Made by a program: the position numbers and the translations under genes. This document shows, piece after piece, positions 35,065 through 43,993 of a stretch of 64,000 bases of DNA (positions are counted from its first letter, which is position 1; the number at the start of each line of letters is the position of its first letter). Below the pieces are notes generated by a model. It was not told the origin of the DNA. It did not search any database and saw only the letters and a program-made list of their open reading frames with translations. Origin of the DNA: Candidatus Promineifilum breve. GTDB taxonomy: Bacteria > Chloroflexota > Anaerolineae > Promineifilales > Promineifilaceae. The stretch lies in the NCBI RefSeq assembly GCF_900066015.1, contig NZ_LN890656.1, positions 744,001-808,000 of the forward strand. The letters are read 5' to 3'.

Positions 35065-35133
35065 ATGTTGCGCATCGTTATTGATACCAATGTTCAGTCC
35101 CATTTAACCCCCCCTTCACCCAACTGTAGCTAA
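35065..35133 (+). pseudogene. 5' remnant of a PIN-domain toxin
   Basis: Two bases after the antitoxin stop an ATG opens MLRIVIDTNV, the exact N-terminus of a PIN toxin with its first catalytic Asp, but the frame continues QSHLTPPSPNCS and stops. The remaining ~120 residues are absent; unrelated sequence follows. The truncation would leave the antitoxin without a partner here. Confidence 0.6.
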
Positions 35134-35253
35134 CTTTACATTCGTTGTGAATCACAACGAACTGCGCCGGGCGGCCGGGTGTTGTATTCTATAGTCAGGC
35201 AGCACACAGAGATTTCCTCCTCCAAAACTTCTCCGTTTTCCTCCTTAGGCATC

Positions 35254-35277
35254 ACGCCACCGCCCCCACGGTGGCGT
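35254..35277. terminator. GC-rich hairpin followed by T
   Basis: ACGCCACCG and CGGTGGCGT form a perfect 9-bp stem around CCCCCA, followed by TTTG. It could end transcription of the antitoxin remnant operon. Confidence 0.55.
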
Positions 35278-35303
35278 TTGCCGTTGTCGGAAGAGAATGA
35301 TTG

Positions 35304-35391
35304 GCCACGGATTGACACGGATTTGACGGATTAAAACGGATTGATGCTTTCTTTCCGTGTAAATCCGTAAAATCCGTGCCAATCCGTGGCT
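35304..35391. repeat. CCACGGATTGACACGGATT inverted pair
   Basis: GCCACGGATTGACACGGATT and GACGGATTAAAACGGATT pair with AAATCCGTAAAATCCG and TGCCAATCCGTGGC around ~12 bases, giving a stem of more than 30 bases with few mismatches. Related to 27477-27520. The rest of 35134-35404 holds nothing else recognised. Confidence 0.85.
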
Positions 35392-35404
35392 AAATTATTT
35401 TCCC

Positions 35405-36253
35405 CTAAAACTGCAAGCCAATCTCGAACACGGCCGCATACCCCTCGCCGCTTTCGGTCACGTTGAGCGTCAGCAGCTCGCCGCCGTCGCGGAAGATGCC
35501 GTCGTTGGCGTTGCGCGTGTCGCGCTGGCCGCGGCCGGCGTATGGCTCCACGGCGTGGACGCGGTCGCTCAGGGCATCGTCGAAGTACAGTTGCGAGGTG
35601 AACTCTAGCCCGTCGCTGGTGCGAATCTTGAAGTGGATGTGGGTGGCTCGGCCGCTATACCAGCCGGGGTAGATGGTGGTGAAGGCCGCCGCGCCGCCGT
35701 CGCCGGTGGTTTGGTAGCCGCGCAGGAACTGTTGCCCGGCCGTGGAGCCAAAGCCGCTGTCGTTGACGCCGGAGTAGACCCCGGCCGCGTCGCAATGCCA
35801 CACGTCCACGATGGCCCCGGCCAGCGGGGCGCAGGTCGCGCCGGCGATGCGCGACACGAGAAACGACAGGGCCAGCGGCGCGCCGGGGCGCACCGAGCCG
35901 TCGGCCGGGTCGGGGCGGATGTCGCTGCGGTTCAGCTGCTCATCGACAAAGTACGGCCCCTCGGTCTGCTCCGGGCGCACGACGCAGGCCGGCAGGGCAG
36001 CCGTGGCCGCGGCGGCGGCGGCCGTGGCCGTGGCTATCGGCTCGGCCAGCGGCGTCAGCGTGGGCACGGCCTCGCTGGCGACGGTGGGGGTCGCGGCGGC
36101 CGTGGCCCCGGTGGTCGCGGCCGGGGTCGCCGCATCGCCGCCGCCCAGGCGCGGCGCGCAGCCGGCCGCCGCCGCCGCCCCGACCATCGTCAGGAGCTTG
36201 AGCATTTCGCGCCGGGTTAGCAGGCGGCCGATGGGTTGGTCGTCGTTATCCAT
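35405..36253 (-). CDS. intradiol ring-cleavage dioxygenase-like lipoprotein
   Basis: 282 residues. The N-terminus has a twin arginine (LLTRREMLKLLTMVGAA) and a lipobox (AAAGC), so it may be exported folded by Tat and lipid-anchored. After an Ala/Thr-rich linker the catalytic domain resembles the beta subunit of protocatechuate 3,4-dioxygenase: TEGPYFVDEQLNRSDIR, VDVWHCDAAGVYSG and TIYPGWYSGRATHIHFKI, giving the two Tyr and two His ligands of Fe(III). Extracytoplasmic members of this group act on aromatic or unknown diols. GGGAGATAAC precedes the ATG at 36253. Confidence 0.85.
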   Translation of the reverse strand: MDNDDQPIGRLLTRREMLKLLTMVGAAAAAGCAPRLGGGDAATPAATTGATAAATPTVASEAVPTLTPLAEPIATATAAAAAATAALPACVVRPEQTEGPYFVDEQLNRSDIRPDPADGSVRPGAPLALSFLVSRIAGATCAPLAGAIVDVWHCDAAGVYSGVNDSGFGSTAGQQFLRGYQTTGDGGAAAFTTIYPGWYSGRATHIHFKIRTSDGLEFTSQLYFDDALSDRVHAVEPYAGRGQRDTRNANDGIFRDGGELLTLNVTESGEGYAAVFEIGLQF

Positions 36254-36442
36254 GTTGCGTTATCTCCCTTGCCGCAACGCTCATTGCTTGCGGCTGTTGA
36301 TGGACAGGATTACAAGATTTCAGGCTGAATTGTCCGGATGTTCGTTGGGCATCCGGTGGGGGTAGAGGTTAGGGGATTTGGGGGGGATGGCAAGGGTTGT
36401 TTAGGAAAAATATAAGTCGCAGTACCAAATACACCAAAATCC

Positions 36443-37351
36443 CTAAATAGTGGAACCGGTCGTTCTATTTCTAGGCAGCACGTCAACCAAATCAACATTC
36501 AACATGGATGACGGATCATTGCCTGGGCTTTGTATTAAGCCGAATTGGCTTAATACCCTTGTTCGCAACCCGACTTGTGGTGGAATCTGCCACTCGGAAA
36601 AAAAGGTGCGGCGCTCAGGGGAAATTCCGGTCTCATCTTCAATTTCCAGCCACTCGCGCTTAAAGTCAGTCGGCCTGATTACAGCACAAACCTCTTCGTC
36701 ATAATTACCTCCCCATTCCCCTTGAAGAGGCCCCCATAACCGGGCCGCGTCCGCCTCCCCCAACAGCCGGAGGGCCGCCTGCCATTCGGACAGGTCACAC
36801 AACCCCTTGCCTAACCAGCGCGTATACAACCCGGCTTCTGAACAAGCGCTATCGGTGACCGGATCCTCTTGTCGCCCCTTTAATAGTCGGCCCATATCCA
36901 AGATCAGAAAGGGCGGGGGAAGCTGAACAACACGTGGAACCAGCCGGGCGTGCATCAAAAAGACGGCGAATTGCCAGTTGGCAACGGGTCTTAAAGACAT
37001 CCATCCGTGAAGCGGCGACCAAGAGCTTATTACTGAGGGAGCATACCGCTCCCGAGGATCAAGCGATTCCGCCGGCAGCATGATCATGGCTGAGATTTCA
37101 CAGGTATCAAACCAAAGATCACCCGGCATGGCGTTCACCGGCAGTAAGGGGCCGACAAATGCTTTTCGCCCTTGCCAGACATCTATTTGCGCTTGAACCA
37201 CTGTCTGACTTGAGCCGTGGACGGCATAATGATGCAGCAAGGAAGCTTCAAGATGATAACCTCCCTGCTCCAGTTGTTGTTGCAGAGTGTTTAACGCTCT
37301 GGAGTTGGCGGGGTCCTTGAGATAGCTAGAGTAGGCCTCGGTCAGGTTCAT
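36443..37351 (-). CDS. uncharacterised protein coupled to the eCIS DUF4157 gene
   Basis: 302 residues, no confident family. Recognisable stretches are MPGDLWFDTCEISAMIMLP and HGWMSLRPVANWQFAVFLM in the middle; the second resembles conserved segments near the start of some SUMF1/formylglycine-enzyme relatives, but the rest does not clearly fit. It has no signal peptide. The ATG is only three bases after the stop of the 1,314-residue putative effector, and the gene is the last of the operon. An immunity protein, chaperone or effector adaptor is possible. Its base composition is lower in GC than the particle genes and matches the effector's C-terminal part. Confidence 0.65.
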   Translation of the reverse strand: MNLTEAYSSYLKDPANSRALNTLQQQLEQGGYHLEASLLHHYAVHGSSQTVVQAQIDVWQGRKAFVGPLLPVNAMPGDLWFDTCEISAMIMLPAESLDPRERYAPSVISSWSPLHGWMSLRPVANWQFAVFLMHARLVPRVVQLPPPFLILDMGRLLKGRQEDPVTDSACSEAGLYTRWLGKGLCDLSEWQAALRLLGEADAARLWGPLQGEWGGNYDEEVCAVIRPTDFKREWLEIEDETGISPERRTFFSEWQIPPQVGLRTRVLSQFGLIQSPGNDPSSMLNVDLVDVLPRNRTTGSTI

Positions 37352-37354
37352 TGG

Positions 37355-40300
37355 TTACTCCACTCGAACAGATTCAACATTCATCCGCCAGGTCTTTAGA
37401 TCCCACTGCAAATCCGCCCGGCCGCTTTGGATTCTACCATCCGGCTTGATAATCATCACGGGCTGACCTCTCCCTTCCTGAGCGATGGGTATGGCAACAT
37501 CCCCATTGCTCAGCACAACCGGTCGGGCTGGACGCATGCCCGTGGCCCATAAAGCCGCTTCCGTTGCCTCTGTCCCTTGCGCCTGAGGCAGGTTAAGCCC
37601 ACTCAGTCTTTCGGCCAGTACGGGTGTCCCGCCTTGATTTTTGGCTACCTGGCCTATCTCCGTCCCCATTTGGGCGGGGGTTTTTTCGGTTGGAGTGGTG
37701 CGTGGTGACGCCGGACGCACGCGCGGTGGGGCGAAAGATCCCTCCAGCGGGAAAGGCCCACCCGTCGCCGGCTTCTGATTCGCTGTTCGTACCATGATGG
37801 CCTCGCCATAGTTCGTAGGTCGGAACCCTTTAGGGTAGACGATATCTCCCTTGGTTCCACCAACAACTAGATTCCCATCTTGCAACTGGCGAATCGGCTT
37901 CTTAAGCTCAAACTGGCTGGTATTGGCTCGCGCCGGCGGGAATTGCTCGGTTGGATGATGATAGGCAACAGGAATATCCTTAACGCCGGCCATCTGAGCC
38001 GCGCGGAGTCGCCGGTTATCCAGACTGGTCAGCGTCCCATCCGGCATCTCAACGACATCGATCGGCGGCCCTTGCCAACCCTTGCGAATGCTGTCGGCCA
38101 GCTCCTCAAGTGTCATTTTAGCGTCGCCGGTTGTCGGGGCAATATCCGCCTGGCTGAAGCGGATGGCTGTTGGCGATTCCATGCCGCCGATAGTCGCCAC
38201 GGGTGGGCCCTGGTTGTCCGGAAAATGGAGTACGAGTGATCGATTACCACGAAGGGCCGGCAGACTACCCTTGATCGAAAGGCCTGCCAGCCCGCCCGTT
38301 AGGGCCAGTTGCGTCAGCAACATATATTTTGCCCGGTTTTTCTCTTCCTGAGGTACTTGCGAGCGCTCAATTTCATCCAATTGCTGAGCCACTTCGACAC
38401 TGAACGTGACCACGGTAACGGCATCGGCCGCCACATTGGTACCCACGGCGACGACATACACTTTATTCATATGGACCGCGTATTCGGCCGCCTTGCCCAT
38501 TAAGGGCGTGCCTGATTTGGCCGATGTCATCGCTCCTTGAACGACTCTTCCCGCTCGCAGAGCCGACACACCGGCCAATGAGGCGACAATCTGCGCGATA
38601 TCAAGGATGGCCCGCGTGGTAGTCATATTGCCGCGCAGCATACCCTCGACCAGATCGATCCCCGCCGCTGTGCCGCCCGCCACGGCTGAGGCGGCCAAGG
38701 CCCAGGAGCCGGCCACCGCGACGGTTCCAGTTCCGAATGTGGTCAGCGTGAGCCCGATCACAACCAGACCAATCCCCAACCAGGTGAAGAACTCCTTCCA
38801 CGTCAGCCGGTCCTTTACCCTCTGTTGGCCGGCGTACTTACCCGGCATCTCGAAATGAATCACGCCCTCCGGGTAGTGATCGGGGTCGCTCAGCTCTGAA
38901 AACAGAGCAACCGGCGGTTCCTCACCCTGCTTGGCCGCTACCGAGGGGAAAGTGTAGGGTTGTTTGGGATTGGTTTGGTCTTGCAGAATCCAGGAATCGC
39001 CATCCTTCCAGGCATACAACGCCAGCGGAAAGCTGTCCTTATAGCCCGGTTCATGGGAAAATTTACTGTCTGGATGGAAAACAGCCACGACCCGAATGGG
39101 GCGCCGGCCTTCAATCTTTCCTAACGCTTCACGCTGGGCAGCCAGCCCTTCGGCCTGTTGAACCGACTCATCCTTTTCACCTTTGGTTTCTTTTAAGCGG
39201 GTTACAACCCACCGATCAAGCCCGGAGATGAGGCGGTTGTAGTTGCCAAATGCCTGTTCCCATTGTTTGTCGCGCAGGTTGGCGGCGACACTGTCTCTAG
39301 GGCCAGAAATTGTGTTGCGGCTTTTCGTTTCCTCGGCCAAAGCGTCATACAATTGTGTAGCCTGGGTGGCGGCACTGTCGAGTAGGGTCTGATCCACCTG
39401 TGATGTCTGTGGCGCTTGCTGATGGGCCAGAATCTGGGGGCGCAATCGAATCATGGCTTGCGATAGTGCAAACCAGGCATTATACGTGCGCTCGGTGATT
39501 AGATGTTGCTCGTACGCATTTTTTCGGATTGGCATCAACGCCGCTTCGGTGCGAGCAAACTGCTCCTCAAAGCTGCCTGTCTCGCCACGCAATTTTGTAA
39601 GTTCCCCCACCGCAAAGGCATTTGATGTAGCGGCCTTATCTACAGCCTCCGGCGATTCGCCTCGGACGAAACTACCATAGCGAACCATGAATTTAAACGT
39701 TTTAGGACTGATACCGGCACCGGTCACAGCAATGGTATGATCGCGGTCGAACTCCACTGAATTATTGCCGTTACTGGTCGACGCCGAGATGGTGTCGTTG
39801 ATTTGCAGATCAACCTTCTGGTCGCGATCCACATCCAGCGTGACGCCCCCGTCTGCCGCACTCAGGACAGTGATCGAAGGGTTCGCCTTGACCGGCACTT
39901 CCATGCCCCGTCCAAAAACAGGCTGCCCTCGGTACAACGGCGTAATACCGAACCTGGCATTTACCGGGAAAGTTGGTGTGAGCGATGTGGCATTTGATTG
40001 AAGCGTAAGTCGGAACTGATCGTTGTGCGGGCCAAGGGTAACATCAACCGAAGAGACGCCGCCGATAAAGACGGGGCGCCCGGCAGAGGAAAAGGCCGGT
40101 AAAGCGGGTTCCGCATCGGTTTTCGCCAGTGGCTTGGCTTTGGGATCATGGACCCATAGAGTTCCTACGTGAGTGGCCTTTCCCTGACTTTTTGAGACCA
40201 TTGTGTGCGCGCGCCCACGGCTAGAAGGCCTGTCATCGTACTCCACATTGTCTACCACTTTGACAAGGTGATCGCGATAGCCGTATAGATCAACAACTAC

Positions 40301-41299
40301 CTGTTGACCCGGTAAGGGCACGACCGAGGCATTGAGCGGCGCCTGACCAAGCGCCACCACTCGGCGGACTGTCCCATTTTCAACACCGGGGCCATCAACA
40401 CGAAACGGGCCTGTATAGCGGATGATGAAGATAAAGGAGTCAACCGAATTTTCCTTCCGTCGTTCAAAAGAGATCGTGAAAGGATCTCCGGCCCAGTTCA
40501 CTTGTACCGGACCAGGTATTTGATCGGCAGCAGCAGGCTGGTTTCCGTTCCGCTGCACCTGAGAGGCCCCTCCCCCCTGCTGCACCACATGCGCCATCTC
40601 ATGCGCCAACAACTCCTCCCCGCCCCGGCTGCCCGGATTATATTCCCCCTGCTTGAAGAAAATATCCTGCCCACTGGTGAAGGCCCGCGCGTCGAGTTGG
40701 CGGCTCAGGCGGTCGGCGCGGCCGTCGCTGTGGACGCGCACGCCGCTCAGGTCGGCCCCCAGTGTGTTCTCCATGGAGCGCTGCACGCCCGGCGGCAGGG
40801 CGCTCCCCCCACCCCGCGCCCCTTCGATGCCCGACTCGATCTCCGGCGTCACCTCGGGCACGGCCGCGCCGGCCCCCTGGCGGTGGATGGACGCGGTGTC
40901 GGTCTCGTCGTCCATTTGGCGCTGCACGGGCGTGGCCTCATCCAGCTTGCGCTGCACAGGCGCGGCCGTCGGGCCGGTGGCGGTCTCTTCCGCCTGCCGT
41001 TGCAGATGCGCCCGCGCCACCTGATCCGCTTCCTGCTCAAACGCATCCCCCGGCGCATTGACCGCCATCTTGCGCTGCACGGCCGCCGCCTTTCGCTCCC
41101 GACACGCCGCGCACTGCCCATCCGCGCCCAACTCCCCGCCGCAGGTGCAGGTGGTGCGCTGCACGGGCGCGGCCGGGCCGGCGGGCTGGGGGCGGCGGGC
41201 CACCGGTTGCGGCGCGGCCGGGCGCGGCGTGAACTTGGGCGTGGTCGCCGGGCTGCGCTGGATATGGGTCGATTTGAGCGGCACTTTGCTCTTGTTCAT
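37355..41299 (-). CDS. DUF4157 (eCIS core domain) putative effector
   Basis: 1,314 residues. N-terminus: Cys51, Cys53, Cys63 and Cys66 form a CxC...CxxC cluster, with VQR motifs recurring about every 10-40 residues. DUF4157 spans ~170-245 and contains the zinc-protease-like HEMAHVVQQ (His233, Glu234, His237). This domain marks eCIS-associated toxins and probably directs loading or processing. The middle is beta-rich, followed by a hydrophobic region (~830-885, TWLGIGLVVIGLTLTTFG). Around 1,060-1,110 a ParB/sulfiredoxin-like segment (PPIDVVEMPDGTLTSLDNRR) suggests a nuclease or nucleotide-binding toxin module; the last 130 residues are unassigned. Base composition changes at ~40,540, residue 250. 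Effector status is inferred from the domain and position. Confidence 0.85.
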   Translation of the reverse strand: MNKSKVPLKSTHIQRSPATTPKFTPRPAAPQPVARRPQPAGPAAPVQRTTCTCGGELGADGQCAACRERKAAAVQRKMAVNAPGDAFEQEADQVARAHLQRQAEETATGPTAAPVQRKLDEATPVQRQMDDETDTASIHRQGAGAAVPEVTPEIESGIEGARGGGSALPPGVQRSMENTLGADLSGVRVHSDGRADRLSRQLDARAFTSGQDIFFKQGEYNPGSRGGEELLAHEMAHVVQQGGGASQVQRNGNQPAAADQIPGPVQVNWAGDPFTISFERRKENSVDSFIFIIRYTGPFRVDGPGVENGTVRRVVALGQAPLNASVVPLPGQQVVVDLYGYRDHLVKVVDNVEYDDRPSSRGRAHTMVSKSQGKATHVGTLWVHDPKAKPLAKTDAEPALPAFSSAGRPVFIGGVSSVDVTLGPHNDQFRLTLQSNATSLTPTFPVNARFGITPLYRGQPVFGRGMEVPVKANPSITVLSAADGGVTLDVDRDQKVDLQINDTISASTSNGNNSVEFDRDHTIAVTGAGISPKTFKFMVRYGSFVRGESPEAVDKAATSNAFAVGELTKLRGETGSFEEQFARTEAALMPIRKNAYEQHLITERTYNAWFALSQAMIRLRPQILAHQQAPQTSQVDQTLLDSAATQATQLYDALAEETKSRNTISGPRDSVAANLRDKQWEQAFGNYNRLISGLDRWVVTRLKETKGEKDESVQQAEGLAAQREALGKIEGRRPIRVVAVFHPDSKFSHEPGYKDSFPLALYAWKDGDSWILQDQTNPKQPYTFPSVAAKQGEEPPVALFSELSDPDHYPEGVIHFEMPGKYAGQQRVKDRLTWKEFFTWLGIGLVVIGLTLTTFGTGTVAVAGSWALAASAVAGGTAAGIDLVEGMLRGNMTTTRAILDIAQIVASLAGVSALRAGRVVQGAMTSAKSGTPLMGKAAEYAVHMNKVYVVAVGTNVAADAVTVVTFSVEVAQQLDEIERSQVPQEEKNRAKYMLLTQLALTGGLAGLSIKGSLPALRGNRSLVLHFPDNQGPPVATIGGMESPTAIRFSQADIAPTTGDAKMTLEELADSIRKGWQGPPIDVVEMPDGTLTSLDNRRLRAAQMAGVKDIPVAYHHPTEQFPPARANTSQFELKKPIRQLQDGNLVVGGTKGDIVYPKGFRPTNYGEAIMVRTANQKPATGGPFPLEGSFAPPRVRPASPRTTPTEKTPAQMGTEIGQVAKNQGGTPVLAERLSGLNLPQAQGTEATEAALWATGMRPARPVVLSNGDVAIPIAQEGRGQPVMIIKPDGRIQSGRADLQWDLKTWRMNVESVRVE

Positions 41300-41317
41300 C
41301 GGCCGGCCTTCACCGTC

Positions 41318-43993
41318 TCACAACAAATTCTGCTCGTCCAACCATTGGAAATAGGCCGCCCCGAACGCGCCGCGCGTCACCGGCCGGCCCAACTTTTGAT
41401 ACTCGCGCACAATCGACCGCATCAGCGGCTTCATGGGATCATCGTCCGGCTTGCCCGCCGCGCCGGCCAGGCTCATGGCCGTCATGGCGATATTGTGGAT
41501 GTTGCCGCCCGCCAGATGGAAACCGGCCAGCCGCTCCAACGCCTCATCGCCCAACGCCGGGCTGCCCGCCGCCGGATAGCCCACCGTCGCCAACTGCTGC
41601 CGCCAGATGTCCCGCCGCAATGCCCGGTCGGGAAAGGGAAACTCGACCATGACGTGGATGCGCCGCCGGAACGCCTCATCGATGCCCTGGCCGAAGTTGG
41701 TCGCCAGAATGACCACGCCGGTATACTCCTCAATCCGTTGCAGCAGAAAGTTGACCTCCTGATTGGCCCAGCGATCCTGCGCCTCGCGCACCTGGCCGCG
41801 CTGACCCAGCAGCGAATCCCCCTCGTCGATGAACAGCATGGCGTTGGCCGCCTCGGCCTCGGTGAAGACCTTGTTCAGCAGCTTCTCCGTCTCGCCCACC
41901 CACTTGCTGACCACGGCCGACAGATCGACCTTGTACAGATCGACGCCCACCTCGCCGGCCAGCGCCTCGGCCGCCGTGGTCTTGCCCGTGCCCGACGTGC
42001 CGGTGAACATCGCCACGATCCCCTTGCCGCGCAGCAGGCGGCGGTCGATGCCCCGCTCGTTCATCATCCCCTGCAGCGACACAATGCGGTACTTCAGTTC
42101 GGCCAATTGGGTGCGCGTGGCCTCCGGCAGTTGCAAGTCGGCGAAGGTGGGCAACTGGTCGCGCATGAGCGGCCGGGCCAGCGCGGTCAGTTGCCGCCCG
42201 GCCTGGCGACGACAACCGGCGAACAGGTCGGCCTCGGCCACGACCGGCCGCGCCGGGTCGCGCTCCTGGGCAATCGACCGCGCCGCGCGCAGGGCGTCGT
42301 CAATCTGCCCGGCGGTGAACTGGAAGCTGTTCGCCAGCCGCGCGGCCAGCTTCGTGGTCACGTCGCTCAACTCGTTGGCAGCCGGCCCCGACGCCTCGGT
42401 CGGCCCCGACGCTGCGGTCGGCCCCGACGCCTCGGTCGGCCCTGTCGCCTTGGTCGGCTCAGTCGCCTCGGCCAGCGGCAACTCCTTCAGCCGCCGCCGC
42501 CACATCGCCAACCGCTGGTCATAGGCCGGGGCGGGCAAATCGACGCGGGTAAAGGTGTGGTCGCCCAGGAAACGCCCCTGTGGCTCCCAGAGAACTTCCG
42601 AAGCCAGGAAGGTCAGGTGGGGATACGCCTCGGCCGCCGCCAGCAGGTAGTGCCACTGCCCCAGCAACCGCTCGCGCGTGCCGTCGGGCGGCGCGGCGTC
42701 GTCGATCAGCGCCTCGCAGCCCGCCCAATAGACGGCCGCGTCGCGCAGCCGCCCCTCGCGATAGATCAGATCGACGGCCGTCTCCCAGCCCAGCGGGCTA
42801 CCGGCCGCCGCGCCCACCCCGGCCACCAGCAGCGGCCCCTGCCCGGCGCAGATGGCCCGCGCCAGACGGTGCTTGCCCGCGCCATAGCGGCCAAAGAGCA
42901 GCAGCGTCGCCCCCGGCGTTTCGGCCGGGCCGCGGCCGTCGGGGTCGCCGTCCTGCCGCCACTGTTCGTAGAAGCGCGTCGCCCGTTGGCGGCGCAAGGT
43001 GCGGCGCTCCCTATCCCAGTGGCGGAAGCGGGCCAGACGGCGGCGCTCGTCCTGGGTCAAATCGGGCGGCGCGGCGGCCGTCGCCGGCGGATGTTCCACG
43101 GCCACCAGCCCGTTCAGCCGCTCATATGGCCCCGCGCCGCCCAGCAAAAAGGCCACCACCCACGCCTCCACCTGCACCTGCGGCAGGGGGGATGGCACCG
43201 TGGCCTCGCCATCCAGCAGGATCAGCCGGTGGGGCAACAGCGCCCGGTCGGCCCGGAACCCGGCCGGTCGTTGCGGATCGGCCGCGGCGAGCAGTTGGTG
43301 GATGGTGTTCACATTGGGCAGCGGCTGGGCCGAATCCTGCTGCAAATGGGCGAAATAGAGGCGGAAGCGGCGGTGCAGCTCCGGCAAGAGAGCGATCAGG
43401 ATGACGTCGATCTCGCGCGGCGTCAGGCTGAACCGCTCGGCCAACTGCATCAGCCGCAAATCGGCCTGATTGCCCCGCGCCCGGCGCAGGCCGTCGATCT
43501 CCGCCTGGAGCGCGGCGGCGAGCTTCCAGTCGGGATCATAGGCGTCATCCGTCGCCCAGGCGGCGATTTCGCCCCGCAGCAGCGCCTCGCGCCCCACGAA
43601 TGCCTGCACGGCCTGAGTGGCGCTCACGTCGCCCCACCCCCCGCCGGCCAGGTCGGGTTCCAGGCTGTCCCAAGAGCGGCGCAGCAGCAGGCGCACCAGA
43701 TAGCCCACCCGCCGCAATTCGGCCTCCAGATGGCCGCGGCTGTCGCTGAACAGTGGTTCGCCATCGAACAAGTCGGCCAGCACGTCCCACAGCCCGCGCT
43801 CCTCGGCCGGCGGCGGCGGCGCGGCGTCTTCCGGCTCCTCGGCGAAGGGGTAGACGGCCGTCGCGCCTGGTGGGTCATCGGCCGGTTCAAAGGCCGCCGC
43901 CGGATCGGCCGGTGGTTCGTACGGCGGGGGGGCCGGTTCTTCCAATCCCAGCAGGCGCCGGATGAGCGACGGGCGTCGTCGTCGTGATTTCAT
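41318..43993 (-). CDS. eCIS AAA+ ATPase (Afp15-like)
   Basis: 891 residues. A Pro/Glu-rich N-terminus is followed by helical domains, a first nucleotide-fold region with a degenerate P-loop (LLFGRYGAGKHRLA, ~residue 365), a TEASGP-type hexapeptide repeat (~505-540), and a C-terminal AAA+ module with Walker A (FTGTSGTGKTTAAEAL, ~660), Walker B (NAMLFIDEGDSLLG, ~716) and arginine positions in DEAFRRRIHVM. ATPases of this kind are the most conserved eCIS components (Afp15/Pvc15) and are thought to help terminate or assemble the particle; they are not structural. The start codon overlaps the preceding stop as ATGA. Confidence 0.92.
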   Translation of the reverse strand: MKSRRRRPSLIRRLLGLEEPAPPPYEPPADPAAAFEPADDPPGATAVYPFAEEPEDAAPPPPAEERGLWDVLADLFDGEPLFSDSRGHLEAELRRVGYLVRLLLRRSWDSLEPDLAGGGWGDVSATQAVQAFVGREALLRGEIAAWATDDAYDPDWKLAAALQAEIDGLRRARGNQADLRLMQLAERFSLTPREIDVILIALLPELHRRFRLYFAHLQQDSAQPLPNVNTIHQLLAAADPQRPAGFRADRALLPHRLILLDGEATVPSPLPQVQVEAWVVAFLLGGAGPYERLNGLVAVEHPPATAAAPPDLTQDERRRLARFRHWDRERRTLRRQRATRFYEQWRQDGDPDGRGPAETPGATLLLFGRYGAGKHRLARAICAGQGPLLVAGVGAAAGSPLGWETAVDLIYREGRLRDAAVYWAGCEALIDDAAPPDGTRERLLGQWHYLLAAAEAYPHLTFLASEVLWEPQGRFLGDHTFTRVDLPAPAYDQRLAMWRRRLKELPLAEATEPTKATGPTEASGPTAASGPTEASGPAANELSDVTTKLAARLANSFQFTAGQIDDALRAARSIAQERDPARPVVAEADLFAGCRRQAGRQLTALARPLMRDQLPTFADLQLPEATRTQLAELKYRIVSLQGMMNERGIDRRLLRGKGIVAMFTGTSGTGKTTAAEALAGEVGVDLYKVDLSAVVSKWVGETEKLLNKVFTEAEAANAMLFIDEGDSLLGQRGQVREAQDRWANQEVNFLLQRIEEYTGVVILATNFGQGIDEAFRRRIHVMVEFPFPDRALRRDIWRQQLATVGYPAAGSPALGDEALERLAGFHLAGGNIHNIAMTAMSLAGAAGKPDDDPMKPLMRSIVREYQKLGRPVTRGAFGAAYFQWLDEQNLL

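Noticed and set aside
40502-43987. 1,161-codon plus-strand frame across the effector and ATPase genes
   Set aside because: It spans the antisense of two well-supported genes and has Arg/Gln/Pro-rich antisense composition.
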